DNA from: Diospyros lotus
Taxonomy: Eukaryota; Streptophyta; Magnoliopsida; Ericales; Ebenaceae
Assembly: GCF_014633365.1 (NCBI RefSeq)
Contig: NC_068351.1
Coordinates: forward strand, 14,018,907 to 14,082,906
Direction: 5' to 3'
Length of the DNA stretch: 64,000 nucleotides
Each line of letters opens with the position of its first letter. Within the stretch, counting starts at the first letter, position 1. The notes under the pieces were generated by a model. The model saw nothing but the letters and a program-made list of their open reading frames with translations, searched no databases and had not been told where the DNA came from. A program made the position numbers and the translations under genes. Below are positions 34,401 through 44,200 of this stretch, piece after piece.

Positions 34401-37400
34401 ATTAAGCAGTTTAAGAGAGTGCTGCCTTTGTCATTCAGGGATGATGCAATGACAGACCCAGAGGCTAGTGTTGATTTGATTGAGCAGCTAGAGAAGTTTT
34501 TTTACTTTTATTATGTGCACAAATGAGCAAAAAATTAGATGTGCCGCTTTCATGCTAGAGAGTAAGGTGGCAGATGGTGGAAAGTTACAGAAGAAGCCTG
34601 TAAAAGAATCAGAAAGTACAGGTGACCTGGGGGAAGTTCAAAAGGTTGTTTAACTCCAAATATTTCCCCGGTTTTTGGAAAGAGGCAAAAGGGGAAGAGT
34701 TCCTGATCCTGAGGTTAAAGTAAGAGCTGACACAGACAGTGACCTAGTATGAGGCTAAGTCCCTTGAGTTATCTAGAAATGTGTCAGCATTTATGGCAGA
34801 TGATAAGGCCAAAGCAAGGAAGTTTCAGAAAAGGTTGAGCCTGAGATTTAGGGGTCCTTAAGTTCCCTAGAACTCCATGAGGTGTTCAAGAAGGCCTTGG
34901 TGGTAGATGGAGATCTGATGAACATTGGGGTACTCAAGGAAGGAACAGATACTGAGAAGGGAAAGCAAGTTGAGCAATTGACTACCATCTAAGCAGGTAT
35001 AACCATGATTGGCATCTCAAATGAGTTGGGATAACTTAAGCTAAGTTTTAATTTACCCCACAGAAGTATGATAAATTTTTAACACCCCTCCACACCGCCC
35101 CCCCCGGGGGATAGGATTAATTTAAGTTTATCCCTTCTTAAAACTTAGGATACCAGACATAGGATAGGACTATTTAGTCCTATTACTATTTTTTCCCAAT
35201 CTTAACTTTATTCCATCATTATTTTAATTTGGATACTAAATGTGCTGTAAGTGCATGAAATTCCATCTAGGGAAGAAACATCTGAAAGGGAAAGATGGAT
35301 GCTATGATTCTGATGAGATTGTTGGCATAGCCAGAAATTGTCCCAAGAAGAAAAGTATAGAGAGGAGTGAGGGTTCCATGGGCGATTTGTTTTGCTTGTG
35401 GACAATCAGGACACATCTCCAGAGATTGTCCAAAGAAGAGTATGCATGGCAAGACTGCAGCAGGGACAGAGGAACCCAGAGGTAGGGACGTAAATGGGTC
35501 CCAATTAAACCTATTAAAAACTAAAACAAGTATAAAACATTCATAATTGGGGGATATAGGCATAAGGATTATTTGAAAATTTATTGAAACATGTAAATGA
35601 GGTTAATTGGGGATCCATTTACATCCTTAGGCCAGAGGCATGAGGCAAGGATGGGTAATTGCTATTACCCAGCATGAAGCAGAGATTACTCCAATAGTGA
35701 TAAAAAGGTACTTCATTTGTTTATCTGTGGTACACCTGTGCATGCATTGGTAGATCATGGATCTATGCATTTTTATGTCATGCATTGGCTAAGACATTGG
35801 TAGTAGAGTCTATTGTGTTAAGAGTATAGACTGAAGATAGCTACTCTAGTGGGACATTCATTGATAGCTAGTGAGTAGTGTAAAGACTGCAAGGTGACTA
35901 TAAGGATTAAAGAGCTTGAGGTAGACTTAATCCCTTGGCAAAACAGATTATTAAACTCTCTCCTTTTCTTCTACAACTTTTGGCCAAGACACTAAAAATG
36001 GCTGGTTTATATTGTCTTCTTTCTTTGTTTGCTTTATTTATACAACTTTAGAAGTGAGCAGATGGTCATGATCCTGGCCAAATTTAACCCGGGCCTGCTA
36101 AATTAATCAAAATTTGTCATAGGAATTGGCTTTTGTCTGGTGAATGATATTCCACAGTTCTTCAAGTTGAGCTTTAGCCCTTTGTGGATATCTTTTCCAA
36201 TTTGCAGCCCATGTAGAAGATATTATTTCTATTCCAATATCATTTTGGGCTTCTGAATGATATGTATTTGCTTCTCCTATTTCTATCATACATACTGACA
36301 AGTTTTTCTTTTCATGAATTATGATAATGCTTTACAATTTATTCTTGATAACTGTTGCTGGCACTCTTGTAGGATGCAACGTAATAAAGGTCAGTTTACA
36401 TCTTCAAAACCTAACCATGATGGCTCTGCATCAGCTGTAACTAGTTGGGATTCAAATCAGAGCTGGGGTCTTGATGGTGGTTCCCAGCAGCAAGAAATCA
36501 TGTGAGTTGCATCTTTGTTCACATGTTAAAATATGACTATAAGTTCTCCTGGTTTCTTTCTTTGCTTTTATTGAGTAATTTGTTGTCCCCCCTTGTTTCC
36601 TTTGGTGTAATGGATTTTCTCCTGTCATAACAAATCTTTTCTTATTCCTTTTCCTTTGACACACTTGGCCCTTCAAAGGATAAGGAAAGCTAAAACCAGT
36701 TGATTGCTCTTTACTTGCATTTAATTCTACGGTGTATGAATTTTTTTTCATATGTAGAAACTTCTTTGATGTGGCTAATCATTCATAGTTATGTAGGTGC
36801 AAGTGGTGGCCCATTATCAACTTAACTTCAATTTAATTTTTGGATTTTACCTGGTATTAGTACATCTTTTAATAGTTAGTTCTTTACTTAAATATTTTGA
36901 CCCTGGAAAAACCATTCTTCATAAATTTGGTGAAAGAGAAGGGAAGGATCTACCCCTGCAATTTAAAACTTTTGTTTAAACTTTGAATATTATGAAGGGA
37001 GAATTGCCACAAATGTCCTTAATGATGAAAAACAAGACTTTCTGTTGGCAGTTCAAACTCAGTATCATAAAGATCAAATTGCCGTCTTTGATTCCTGTGA
37101 AATGGTTTGAAGATGTGAATATAGCTTTACAAATTTACATTTCTGGTGTTGCTAAGAGCAAATGAAATGATTCACTTGAAGTTATATAAACCTTTTTATT
37201 TTATTTTGTAAAAAAATCATCAGCTGCTCCCTGAAAAAAATGAAGAATTTAGTATTAGGGCTCACTTTCCTTTTGAAAGAAAGATGGGGGGTTGTACAGT
37301 AGCTGTAAATGCATGTGGGATTTGAAGAATTTCCTGAAAGAAGGTGCAGTCAGCTACCTGTTTGGCTATTTGGCTATGCCTTATTATCTACTCTTTCTGT

Positions 37401-39939
37401 CCATCATGGATGTATTTTCTTGAACCTCTGCTATGCTTTTGAAATGACTATCACGGCATCCTTGTTCGGATATTAGGATCTAAAGTCTTCACTGTAGTGT
37501 TGTCAAAGGCAAGGAAAGGCAACGGAGTTTGAAAGAAAGAAAAAGTTCCCATCATATGATTTGAACTGTTCCCTTGTTGAAAGAAGGAAAGCAAAGAAAA
37601 AGGAAAGAACTGCCTCCTGCCCTCTCTCTTGGCCCATAAATAAGTTGTTGCCCTCAATAATTTCCACCAGGAAGAGTACCACTTGTAGATTTGTACTTCC
37701 AAAGCCTATTGTCCTATTAATTGAGGACTTTAAGGATCGGTTTAGTGTTATATGTTCATTTTGGATTATTTCTATTCAGTCACCAGGTCTACTAGAGATT
37801 TATTTTTAGCTTCTCAAAATCATCATATGGCTGATCCCCACTATTTCCTTCTCCCGTAGTTGTGGCCAGTACATGTGATTCACTTTTGGAATTTAATTTG
37901 TTTTAAGTCAGCACTCATAGGAAGCATTCTCCTCTGCCTCTAAATTACAGGAAGTGATTTTATGATAACAAAGGTGGTTGGGCATTGTTGATTTGATTGG
38001 AGTTGGACCCAAGGTTATTAAAATCGAGATTTTAAGTGGGATCGAAGGACGGACCATAAAATCTAATCTTAATTATTTTGTTTTTCCTAAAAGTGTTTTT
38101 CTCAATAATAGAAGTTTCACAGCAATGCCAAACAGGCAGTTAGTTGATTTCGTTGGTGAGAGATACAAAAAGAAGTCAATTGAGTAGAGCAAAATCATAC
38201 TTGCATGATAGGGCAGGAAACCTGGTGGTGGATTCCTTCTTTTAATATAGGTAATAGACCAGAAGTTCATTTTGATTTCATGTAAATTTCCTTGCTTTTT
38301 AAACATTTGAGGTTATAGATATTGGGAATCACCACCAGACAAGCTTACTTGGATTATTTGTCTTGGAAAGAAAAATTGAATTCTCTATAAAATTGTGTAG
38401 TATCTCCCTTTGATTTTGTTACTAAGTAGAACAATCAATCTCATACCATTATGATTTTGCAGCTGTCGGCATTGTGGCATCAGTGAGAAATCCACTCCTA
38501 TGATGCGACGAGGACCTGAAGGCCCAAGGACTCTTTGCAATGCATGTGGACTCATGTGGGCTAATAAGGTGAATATGGACACTTGTTGCTTCCATCTTCT
38601 ATTATATTATGTCCAATAACTTCACTATATTTTATGTCTATCTTCTATTATATTATAGAATATTATGTCCAGAATATTATATTATATTATGGGCACTGTT
38701 TGCTTCAAGAGATAGATATTCAATTCCTATTTGAATGAATTAACTGACCAAAAGAATGATGGTCTTGTTTAAAAAGGTCATTTGGTATATTTTTTTAAGA
38801 GCTAATACTATGTTTCTTTGATACAGCTCATTTAATTTTTGTGGTTATGTAGTAAAAGTTGTAATGAATATATAAAGGAGGGCCAAAGAAAATTTTGTGG
38901 GGAACTGTTAGGCATGATATGAGATGTAATAATGGCCTAATAGACGACATGGTCACTTAATGGGATTAAGAGTTAGTATTCTTGTAGTTCACTATTTAGT
39001 AAAATATTATTATTTTGGTCTTATGCTGGAAAAATATGGTGTCTATAATTGGGCCTAGAGCAAGTGGTGCATATTGCTTTAATTTCACTACCTCCCCACC
39101 CCACCAGAATAAAATCAGTGTTGAATTTTTCAGCATTGTTGCATATAGCAAAACTTGTTTAATGGAGCATAATTTTGCCCCTACCATGTCGGTAGGCACA
39201 TTTCCTTTTTTAGGATTACCTGTTGATCCATTTGAAGATTGTCCATTTACACATTTGTTTGGCATTATGATTCAGTTAATGTGGTTATTTTATTGCACTG
39301 GTAAATCATCATTTTCAGTTGGGAAATGCTCGAGTGGATATCCTCAGAAGAAGCATTTGGGCAATAGAACTTACAGAAACTTAAATGAAAATATATGCTT
39401 TGTGTATCCTTCAGGTGCATACTTTAAAAAGGAAAAAAATGTGCTTGAGAATTTCTTCAGTCATTCGGTTAATTTATGTTGATATTGAATTGTTGTTTTA
39501 TCCTATTGGAATTTTCCTGGTCTTATTTTAAACTTTAAGTTATTATCCTAATGATGTACACTGGAAAATGATTTTGATTCAGAAGGAAATCTTAGATGTC
39601 CAGTTATTATTCATCTAAGAGAAGTTTGTTTTCTTGGTGTAATTGTCACTAACTTCTCTGAACTTCAGGGAACCCTGAGAGACCTCTCAAAGGCAGCAGG
39701 CCAACCAGGCCAGAATCCGTCATTGAGCCAGAATGAGGTAGGAAGCTTTTCTTGGGTTATCTATCTATCATTCATGACAAATTCATTAGTCAATGGCAAG
39801 TCTGCAACTTGTTAATTCAAGTGTTGTAACGTTTCTTATTTGGTCATTTCTTTTTTGTATTTTGCAGAATGGAAATTTTGAAGTAGATCAAATGGTGCTG
39901 GGTGGAATTGCTGGAAATGGCAGTGATTCGTCGTCATAA
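19473..39939 (+). CDS. GATA24/GATA28 (ZML): TIFY-CCT-GATA transcription factor (ZML1/ZML2 type)
   Basis: Seven exons, all with GT-AG borders and consistent phase: 19473-19799, 20940-21026, 21116-21249, 36373-36501, 38463-38568, 39669-39737 and 39868-39939 (stop TAA). Together they encode about 307 residues, close to the Arabidopsis ZML proteins. The N-terminus is rich in His, Asp and Gly. A TIFY motif ([11 protein letters not shown], residues 92-102) continues across exon 1-2 into [14 protein letters not shown] domain (about 152-191, [18 protein letters not shown]) spans exons 3-4. One GATA zinc finger lies in exon 5, with C227-x2-C230-x20-C251-x2-C254 followed by GLMWANK. The TIFY form TLSFQG, rather than TIFYxG, is usual for this GATA subgroup and separates it from JAZ repressors. 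Members are nuclear DNA-binding regulators; Arabidopsis ZML1 and ZML2 act in the cryptochrome-dependent high-light response. Intron 3 is 15,123 bases and full of transposons, yet exon phases are intact, so the gene is probably active. Confidence 0.92.
20170..20460 (+). mobile_element. Possible solo LTR in GATA intron 1
   Basis: The stretch holds LTR-like signals in order: AGTATAAAAGG (TATA) at about 20257, then AATCATTGAATACAAG, a CT microsatellite and a pyrimidine-rich end, closing near GGATCTGACA. This resembles a copia LTR. No convincing target duplication was found, so it may instead be ordinary intron sequence. Confidence 0.28.
21283..21640. repeat. Local duplication with three partial copies
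   Basis: ATTGAATGG begins copies at about 21286, 21415 and 21511. The first and third are about 127 bases each and share ATAGATGAAC, ACATGTAAATTTTCTAGGAA (one or two changes) and GGCTTCAGAACAGTTTAG; the middle copy is cut short. Confidence 0.85.
21670..22640. mobile_element. Possible non-autonomous DNA transposon
   Basis: The left edge GCTCATTTGTTTTGGGGATAGG and the complement of the right edge, GGGCCATTTGTTTCAAGGTTG, share CATTTGTTT, and paired words such as GGTAAATGAGG/TGTTTGGTA recur inside. A run of 16 G lies at 22487-22502. There is no transposase; the open frames at 22013-22334 (-) look like chance. Class and exact ends are unclear. Confidence 0.3.
22487..22502. repeat. Poly-G run, 16 bases
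   Basis: Uninterrupted G tract within the transposon-like stretch. Confidence 0.85.
24778..25720 (-). pseudogene. RTE LINE reverse transcriptase, broken
   Basis: Three frames carry RT pieces in order on the - strand: a linker/RT start with [15 protein letters not shown] (about 25600-25370), [20 protein letters not shown] with [18 protein letters not shown] (25425-25096), and [20 protein letters not shown] with [12 protein letters not shown] (25062-24778). The catalytic FADD-type box reads FADN, so the second aspartate is lost. Stops and frameshifts separate the blocks. The C-terminal part continues as decayed sequence toward 24200. Confidence 0.85.
26137..26589 (-). pseudogene. RTE LINE endonuclease, C-terminal half
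   Basis: An apurinic-type endonuclease segment: [17 protein letters not shown] holds the GDxN/GDLN catalytic box, and STQIDYFLM and [13 protein letters not shown] the later conserved blocks (the usual closing SDHR-type box reads TQHK). About 150 codons stay open. The N-terminal half lies beyond the inserted copia element at 31656-31931. Confidence 0.85.
26669..26913 (-). repeat. Copia 3' LTR (in intron 3 nest)
   Basis: 245 bp; begins TGTGAAATCAGATCTAGAAC and ends TTAACTCTTCCATA, where the final CA has become TA. Matches 31425-31669 with about 13 differences by eye. Confidence 0.93.
26940..27554 (-). pseudogene. Copia RNase H, two frames
   Basis: [21 protein letters not shown] and [13 protein letters not shown] in the first part, and [20 protein letters not shown] and [13 protein letters not shown] in the second, are the standard copia RNase H blocks. 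A stop near 27200 separates the two. Confidence 0.9.
27591..28489 (-). pseudogene. Copia reverse transcriptase, two frames
   Basis: The first frame (28489-28148) holds [20 protein letters not shown] and [16 protein letters not shown]; the second (28193-27591) holds [28 protein letters not shown] and the catalytic [10 protein letters not shown], with both Asp residues kept. A frameshift near 28200 joins them. Confidence 0.9.
29009..29374 (-). pseudogene. Copia integrase core, C-terminal part
   Basis: Includes [12 protein letters not shown] (second catalytic Asp) and [15 protein letters not shown] (catalytic Glu), then [21 protein letters not shown]. The frame is shifted relative to the gag-protease frame, so a frameshift lies near 29375-29410. 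Confidence 0.9.
29405..31051 (-). pseudogene. Copia gag, protease and start of integrase
   Basis: A 548-codon open frame. The N-terminal ~150 residues are a UBN2-type gag ([37 protein letters not shown]). A zinc knuckle at about 182-195 reads [15 protein letters not shown] and lacks its first cysteine. Protease (about 281 on) reads [12 protein letters not shown], with R where the DSGA box needs G. A GAG-pre-integrase block ([19 protein letters not shown]) follows, and the frame ends in the integrase core at FVDAFTRYT. It probably started upstream of this ATG, near 31370. The long frame points to recent activity, but the knuckle and protease changes suggest this copy is dead. Confidence 0.88.
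31412..31424 (-). other. Primer-binding site, initiator tRNA-Met
   Basis: The complement of this stretch reads ATGGTATCAGAGC, the usual copia primer site, immediately inside the 5' LTR. Confidence 0.9.
31425..31669 (-). repeat. Copia 5' LTR (in intron 3 nest)
   Basis: 245 bp; begins TGTGAAATCAG and ends CTCTTCCACA. It is the 5' LTR because the initiator tRNA-Met primer site adjoins it on the inner side. Confidence 0.93.
31675..31931 (-). pseudogene. RTE LINE endonuclease, N-terminal half
   Basis: The peptide includes [13 protein letters not shown] (catalytic QET box) and [20 protein letters not shown], ending MTMNIFS just where the copia element enters; the frame resumes at about 26663 with [10 protein letters not shown] on the far side of the copia element. 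This shows that the copia element cut a pre-existing LINE. Confidence 0.85.
32335..34289 (+). other. Decayed LTR-element leader, non-coding
   Basis: No intact frame. A 44 bp tandem duplication starts at about 33963 and 34007 (GATATTTGAGAACTATTATG in both). An acidic frame fragment at about 33740-33920 ([21 protein letters not shown]) is interrupted by stops. The sequence continues that left of the LINE, so it probably belongs to the gypsy-like element. Confidence 0.4.
34290..35790 (+). pseudogene. Gypsy-type gag, zinc knuckle and protease relic
   Basis: Gag remnant at 34293-34526: [35 protein letters not shown] (a mutated form of the gag segment before the capsid core). Nucleocapsid remnants at about 35240-35470 read [20 protein letters not shown] and RNCPKKK, then [16 protein letters not shown], each with missing cysteines. 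A protease-like stretch at about 35725-35790 reads [14 protein letters not shown], with D-H-G in place of D-S/T-G. All are separated by stops. A ~200 bp MITE-like insertion lies between gag and the knuckle. Confidence 0.65.
35025..35235. repeat. Small MITE-like insertion in the gypsy relic
   Basis: GGGATAACTTAAG near 35029 pairs loosely with CTTAAGTTTATCCC-like sequence near 35120 (TTTAAGTTTATCCC), around a CCCCCCCCGGGGG stretch. It interrupts the gag-to-knuckle region. Ends are not resolved. Confidence 0.3.
36502..38462 (+). other. GATA gene intron 4, nothing further seen
   Basis: Begins GTGAGTTGC, ends TGATTTTGCAG. Short chance frames only; T-rich plant intron composition. Confidence 0.85.
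38569..39668 (+). other. GATA gene intron 5, nothing further seen
   Basis: Between the zinc-finger exon and the exon encoding [16 protein letters not shown] 155-codon open frame at 39015-39482 has no recognised domain and lies wholly in the intron. A TATTATATTATG simple repeat lies near 38600-38690. Confidence 0.85.
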
Positions 39940-40340
39940 ATTTTGTTCATGGTTCCTTATTATCCGAAGAAGTAGGCTGCATTGAAGAATATATAAGAGA
40001 GAGTGAAGCCCGGTGGGGGGTTACTTTGACAAAGCCCCTATTTTACAAGTTAATTATAGGCTTACTAGTTGTAGTTCATCAATGATTTTAAGGTTTTGTT
40101 CAATTGTCCTTGGGAGTACTAGCTAGCATGTAACCTATATCTTTTTTTTTTTTTTTTTTTTTTCTTTTTTCTGCTTTTGTTTGAATAGAAACAACTTAAT
40201 GTAAACTGGTTGGGTTTAAGCCACCATGTCCCAGTGGAAATGACTATTGCCAACAAGAGGTTTTGTGTTTTGACACCTATATCTATATGCTGTGGAGTTT
40301 GGATATGTTATTCCCTTCGTTTTCAGTTGAAATAATTCAA
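39940..40340 (+). other. 3' UTR region of the GATA gene
   Basis: Follows the TAA stop. It contains a T24-type run at about 40143-40163. The polyadenylation point is not determinable by eye. Confidence 0.5.
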
Positions 40341-40998
40341 AAAGCTTTTGGATTTTTTCATTTTGTTTTCCACATGCATTTGAGTTTTTTTTGTAAAAGA
40401 ACTGTAAGTCTAAAATAAATTTATAAAAAATTATAAAATATCTTTTGTCAGCATTTTGAATGGGGTAGCAATTTTGACAAATTATTTTGTCTAATTTTTT
40501 GGCCTAAAATTTCGAACTTATGTGTAGCATATAAATGTTAATTTTTCAATTTATAGAAATTAGAAATTACGTACGTTACGTTGAAACAATATATTTTACA
40601 TATTTTTCAAGAAATGTAAGTTTAAAAAAACTATTTTTCATCTTATTCTTACATAAAATATTTTATGCAAAAAATGGCAAAGACTAAAAAATCAATAATA
40701 TTTTGTAAGCACTGATTTCTTGCTATGAAAATAAACAAATAAGTAAAACGTTTAATCAAAAATCAATTTATTTTGATAAAGAACTCCTTACACTTAGAAG
40801 ACACTGTTCATCTAATTTAATTTGAACTTTGAATTTATTTTTTATTTTTTATTCCCCTTAGTAACATTCAGAAATTTTCTTTTCCAATTTTGGAATAATT
40901 TGAACTTTGAATGGGAAAATGTGAACAATGGAAGTGAGAGAAGAAAATGGAGAGGAGAGGAGCGGAGAGTCTAGCGAATGAAGTATATGCCAACAAAT

Positions 40999-41035
<37 letters not shown>

Positions 41036-41260
41036 CGTGCGCTCTGAATGATCTTTCTGCCTGAGGGTTTAGGATCCTCTATAAACCCTAGAGTGGCTCT
41101 TGCCATACCCTTGAATCTTCATCTAACCCCAACCTGAAAAAGTCGACTGTTTCCAGTCATTTCTATGGAAATGCAGGTTTCAGCATAGATAGGGCATCCC
41201 ATTCGGAGGAACAAGATAATCAAACGGCAGCAGGGCCTTGCTCTGCATTTATTGTTATTC
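40341..41260 (+). promoter_or_regulatory. GATA-MTPC4 spacer, MTPC4 promoter and leader
   Basis: AT-rich to about 40920, then GAGAGGAGAG and CT tracts, and AAACCCTAGAG near 41084, which look like a transcribed leader. The spacer is only about 1 kb, so the two genes are close head-to-tail neighbours. Confidence 0.5.
40998..41031. repeat. (CT)n microsatellite in the MTPC4 leader
   Basis: About 16 CT units some 230 bases before the MTPC4 start codon, in the same relative place as the tract upstream of the BBX gene. Confidence 0.93.
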
Positions 41261-44200
41261 ATGCGAACGCCGCGCTTTCTCGCTCACGTTCGCCATCACT
41301 CCTCCTCCGCCGCCCTCATTTCTCAATTCGCTCAAACAACCGTAGCAGCCCTCTCTCAAAACGGCGGCGGCTTTACTGTCTCTCATTCATCCCGGGGGCC
41401 GCCGGCGAACATACACGCCGATCGACGGAGCTTTCAGTTTGATGTCTGTAGTAATTCTCTATTCGGTGGAGGCCGAGGGTTCTTCGCTTCTCCATTGACA
41501 TGTCGACGTCTTTTTATCTCCCCTAATTGTTCTTTCCGACCAGTTATTTCAACATTTGCTTCCATTTCTTTTGATTCTAACCACCAATACAGCTTCTATC
41601 GAAGTAAGCCCTTCACTTTCTCATGCTGTGTGTATCTGTTGTAGTTGAGTTATTATCATTCTTACTATTGTTTGGTTGCTTGCAGATTTTTTCACCAGAG
41701 CTAAAGAGATAAAGAAGATAGAGGTCGATCATGATCATAGGTACAACTGTGATTCCCTGACCCTCAGGATTACAAACTTTGGATCAGTCTGTGAATAATG
41801 AACCTGTACTATGCCTTGTCAGCTCAGTTTCAACTCTACAGCTTGTTTTGATAAATTTGTTTGCTTTACCACCCTAAGGAATAACTCGTTCTTAACTTTT
41901 GGGCTCCTGTATGTACTAATTGTTATCATAATCCTGAACAAGAGAGGATGTTCATATCACCATAGTTTTGAAAGACAAATCTTGAGAAATAGGAGATGAT
42001 GAGTGAATTCCATAGTATCTAAATTTGGAGTAGAAAACTCAAGGGTTTTAACTGCTTTTATTCAGGGTTTTCTTATATTTAACCAAACACATATATTTCT
42101 CCTCCACACAAAAGAAAGCAAAACAAAATACTTAAGGAATTTGTGCATGTGATTTTAAGTTGGATTGGGACCTCTCATTGTAGTTTAGTGGCTTAGGTGG
42201 AGCCATGTATACTGGGCAATGGTTTCAGATTGACAAGGACTGTTTGCAGTAGTTATTTAATTTTACTCATTCTGGGTTGTAAGATATAATATTCCCCTAT
42301 CCCATGGTAAGCTAATTGGTTTCAAGTCTCTACATAGCAAAGATGGCTGCTGGTCTCTTCTTCAACAACAACCATTGTCCTTTCTCTTTCTATTATTAAT
42401 TTATGATCTAGTCTGAATGGGATTCCAACTTAGTGGCTCTTAACTGAAATTTTGAGTATGGTGACGCAATCATAGTCCCTTATTGGAGGAAAATCTTCCT
42501 TTTTGACTCATACGTTCTGTCCTTTCTTTAGATTGTTTCTTATGCAATGTATAGTTGGAAAAATGGAAGATCTACTGGCCTAAATAAATTTTTATGGACG
42601 TCGAGAACGTCCATTTTTGCATTATGTCTGATTTACACTTTCTTTTTCAAAATAAAGCTAAAAAATGGTTCTCCAAATTTTGAAGATGTTGGGAAGTCTA
42701 GAGTCCATGTAGCCGACATCACTTAATGGGATAAAGCTTGGGAAGTAATTTTCATAATTATTTGGAATTAGATGGAAGGCGAGCCTTAGTAACAACTGTA
42801 AGGTAACTCCTCGGTGATTGGATTAAAAGGTCTGAATTATGGAAACACCGTCTTTGCAGAGTAAGGCAAGGTTGTGTACAAAAATGACCTTGCCCGAGAT
42901 TTTACAATGCAGGGAATCTTATGCAATAGAGACACCTTATATGAAGAATTGGGTGAAAATTAATGTTCATAATCTATCTGGTAGTTTGTTAACTTTGTTT
43001 TTATTTTGAGTAATGAAATAACATATAATAACACGTTAAGCTCTAATCCAGCTAGATAGAGTCAGCTGCATGGATTTTTGCTTGCCACTTTACTTTACTA
43101 GGTTAATCTAGGTGCATGGATAGAGTCAGCCAATTATCTGTAAGGTCAATATAACACGTGTCATTTCAAAGAGTTTCTCATTAAGTTTTTTCGTGGTATT
43201 TCTCTATCTCTTTTATTACAAATTTCTTCTGTGTCTTAAATCTATTTCATCATTATCGATTGCACCTTATTCTTGCCAGGTTAGGGTTGGTGCATGACAT
43301 TCATAATGTCAATTGACTTCTAAAAGTGACATTGACAATAAAAATCTATTTAAAAGAACAATGTGGCCATATTTTAAGCCAGATACCTTTCTAACTCAAC
43401 TCTAGCAAATGAATGATGAGATAAAGTTCTGACACTATCTTTACATGGCAAAGTTTCATGAGATTATGGTGAATAAAGATAATTGAAATGGTTGTATTCA
43501 GCAGATAACTGATATTGTGAAACAAACTTGTACAACATGGAAACACGACATATTTCATGCATCTGTTTAAGTAATAGTTGTTTTTTATTTACTGAAACTA
43601 CTTTTGGCTATTAATGGTGTTAGGTTTGCCAAAAATTACATTTTCAGGAAGTTAGATCATAGAGTGAATGACGTGCGTGGGCGTGCACACACGGAGATCA
43701 AACATATTATTTTTGAACTTAAACCTTTTTATAACGTCGTATATTTTTGCAGGGACAAATATGCTATGAGCACATCTATACAATTTTGCTTTCAGTTTAG
43801 TAAACAAGTAGACAACTAAAAGGTCAGCTGTCATTTAACTTGGCATCATAGTTATGGAAAGTATATATTGACTATCTTAGAAAAATAAAATGCTAATTGT
43901 TGAACCTGACATGATATCTGTAGACATGTTAGTTTTTGTTTGCTTAACATTTCTGATAACATCCCCTGAAATATTGCTTTAATTTATAAGATTTTAATGT
44001 ATCTTTCCTACCATTTGAACACTTTTTTTTCCTTTGTATGACATTTTTTTAACATTAGCCGGCGAGCAGTAAGAATAGCATTATGGTGCAATTTTCTTGT
44101 CTTTTCTCTCAAGTTTGGGGTCTGGTTTTCCACTTCAAGCCATGTTATGCTTGCTGAAGTTGTTCATTCAATTGCAGATTTTGCGAATCAGGTACATGCG

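Larger units (their letters stand above)
22728..35935 (+). mobile_element. Decayed gypsy-like LTR element, host of the nest
   Basis: Gag-, zinc-knuckle- and protease-like remnants lie in order at 34290-35790 on the + strand. Upstream, from TATAATACCCCAATATTTG at about 22728 to roughly 33700, non-coding sequence continues on both sides of the LINE (its target duplication is inside this sequence) and may be a long LTR and leader; TATAATACCCC would be a mutated form of the common TGTAATACCCC gypsy start. I could not find a matching second LTR or primer site, so the outer limits are tentative. The part downstream of protease (RT, RNase H, integrase) is missing. Confidence 0.4.
21250..36372 (+). 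other. GATA gene intron 3 (15.1 kb, transposon nest)
   Basis: The donor GGTATAG follows the CCT exon and the acceptor CTCTTGTAG precedes ATGCAACG. The codon AGG is split across it (AG|G), matching the conserved CCT peptide [15 protein letters not shown], so the intron borders are secure even though 15 kb apart. It holds a local sequence duplication, a DNA-transposon-like stretch, a decayed gypsy-like element, an RTE LINE and a copia element. Confidence 0.9.
41741..44058 (+). other. MTPC4 intron 2 with old retroelement traces
   Basis: A 2.3 kb intron holding a LINE 3'-end trace (42706-42741) and an Au-type SINE (42781-42915); nothing else recognised. Confidence 0.8.

Noticed and set aside
39015..39482. 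155-codon open frame in GATA intron 5
   Set aside because: No recognisable domain, lies between well-supported exons, and its composition is that of intron DNA.
41252..41260. TTG start three codons before the MTPC4 ATG
   Set aside because: Nuclear plant genes start mainly at ATG; the first in-frame ATG at 41261 is used.
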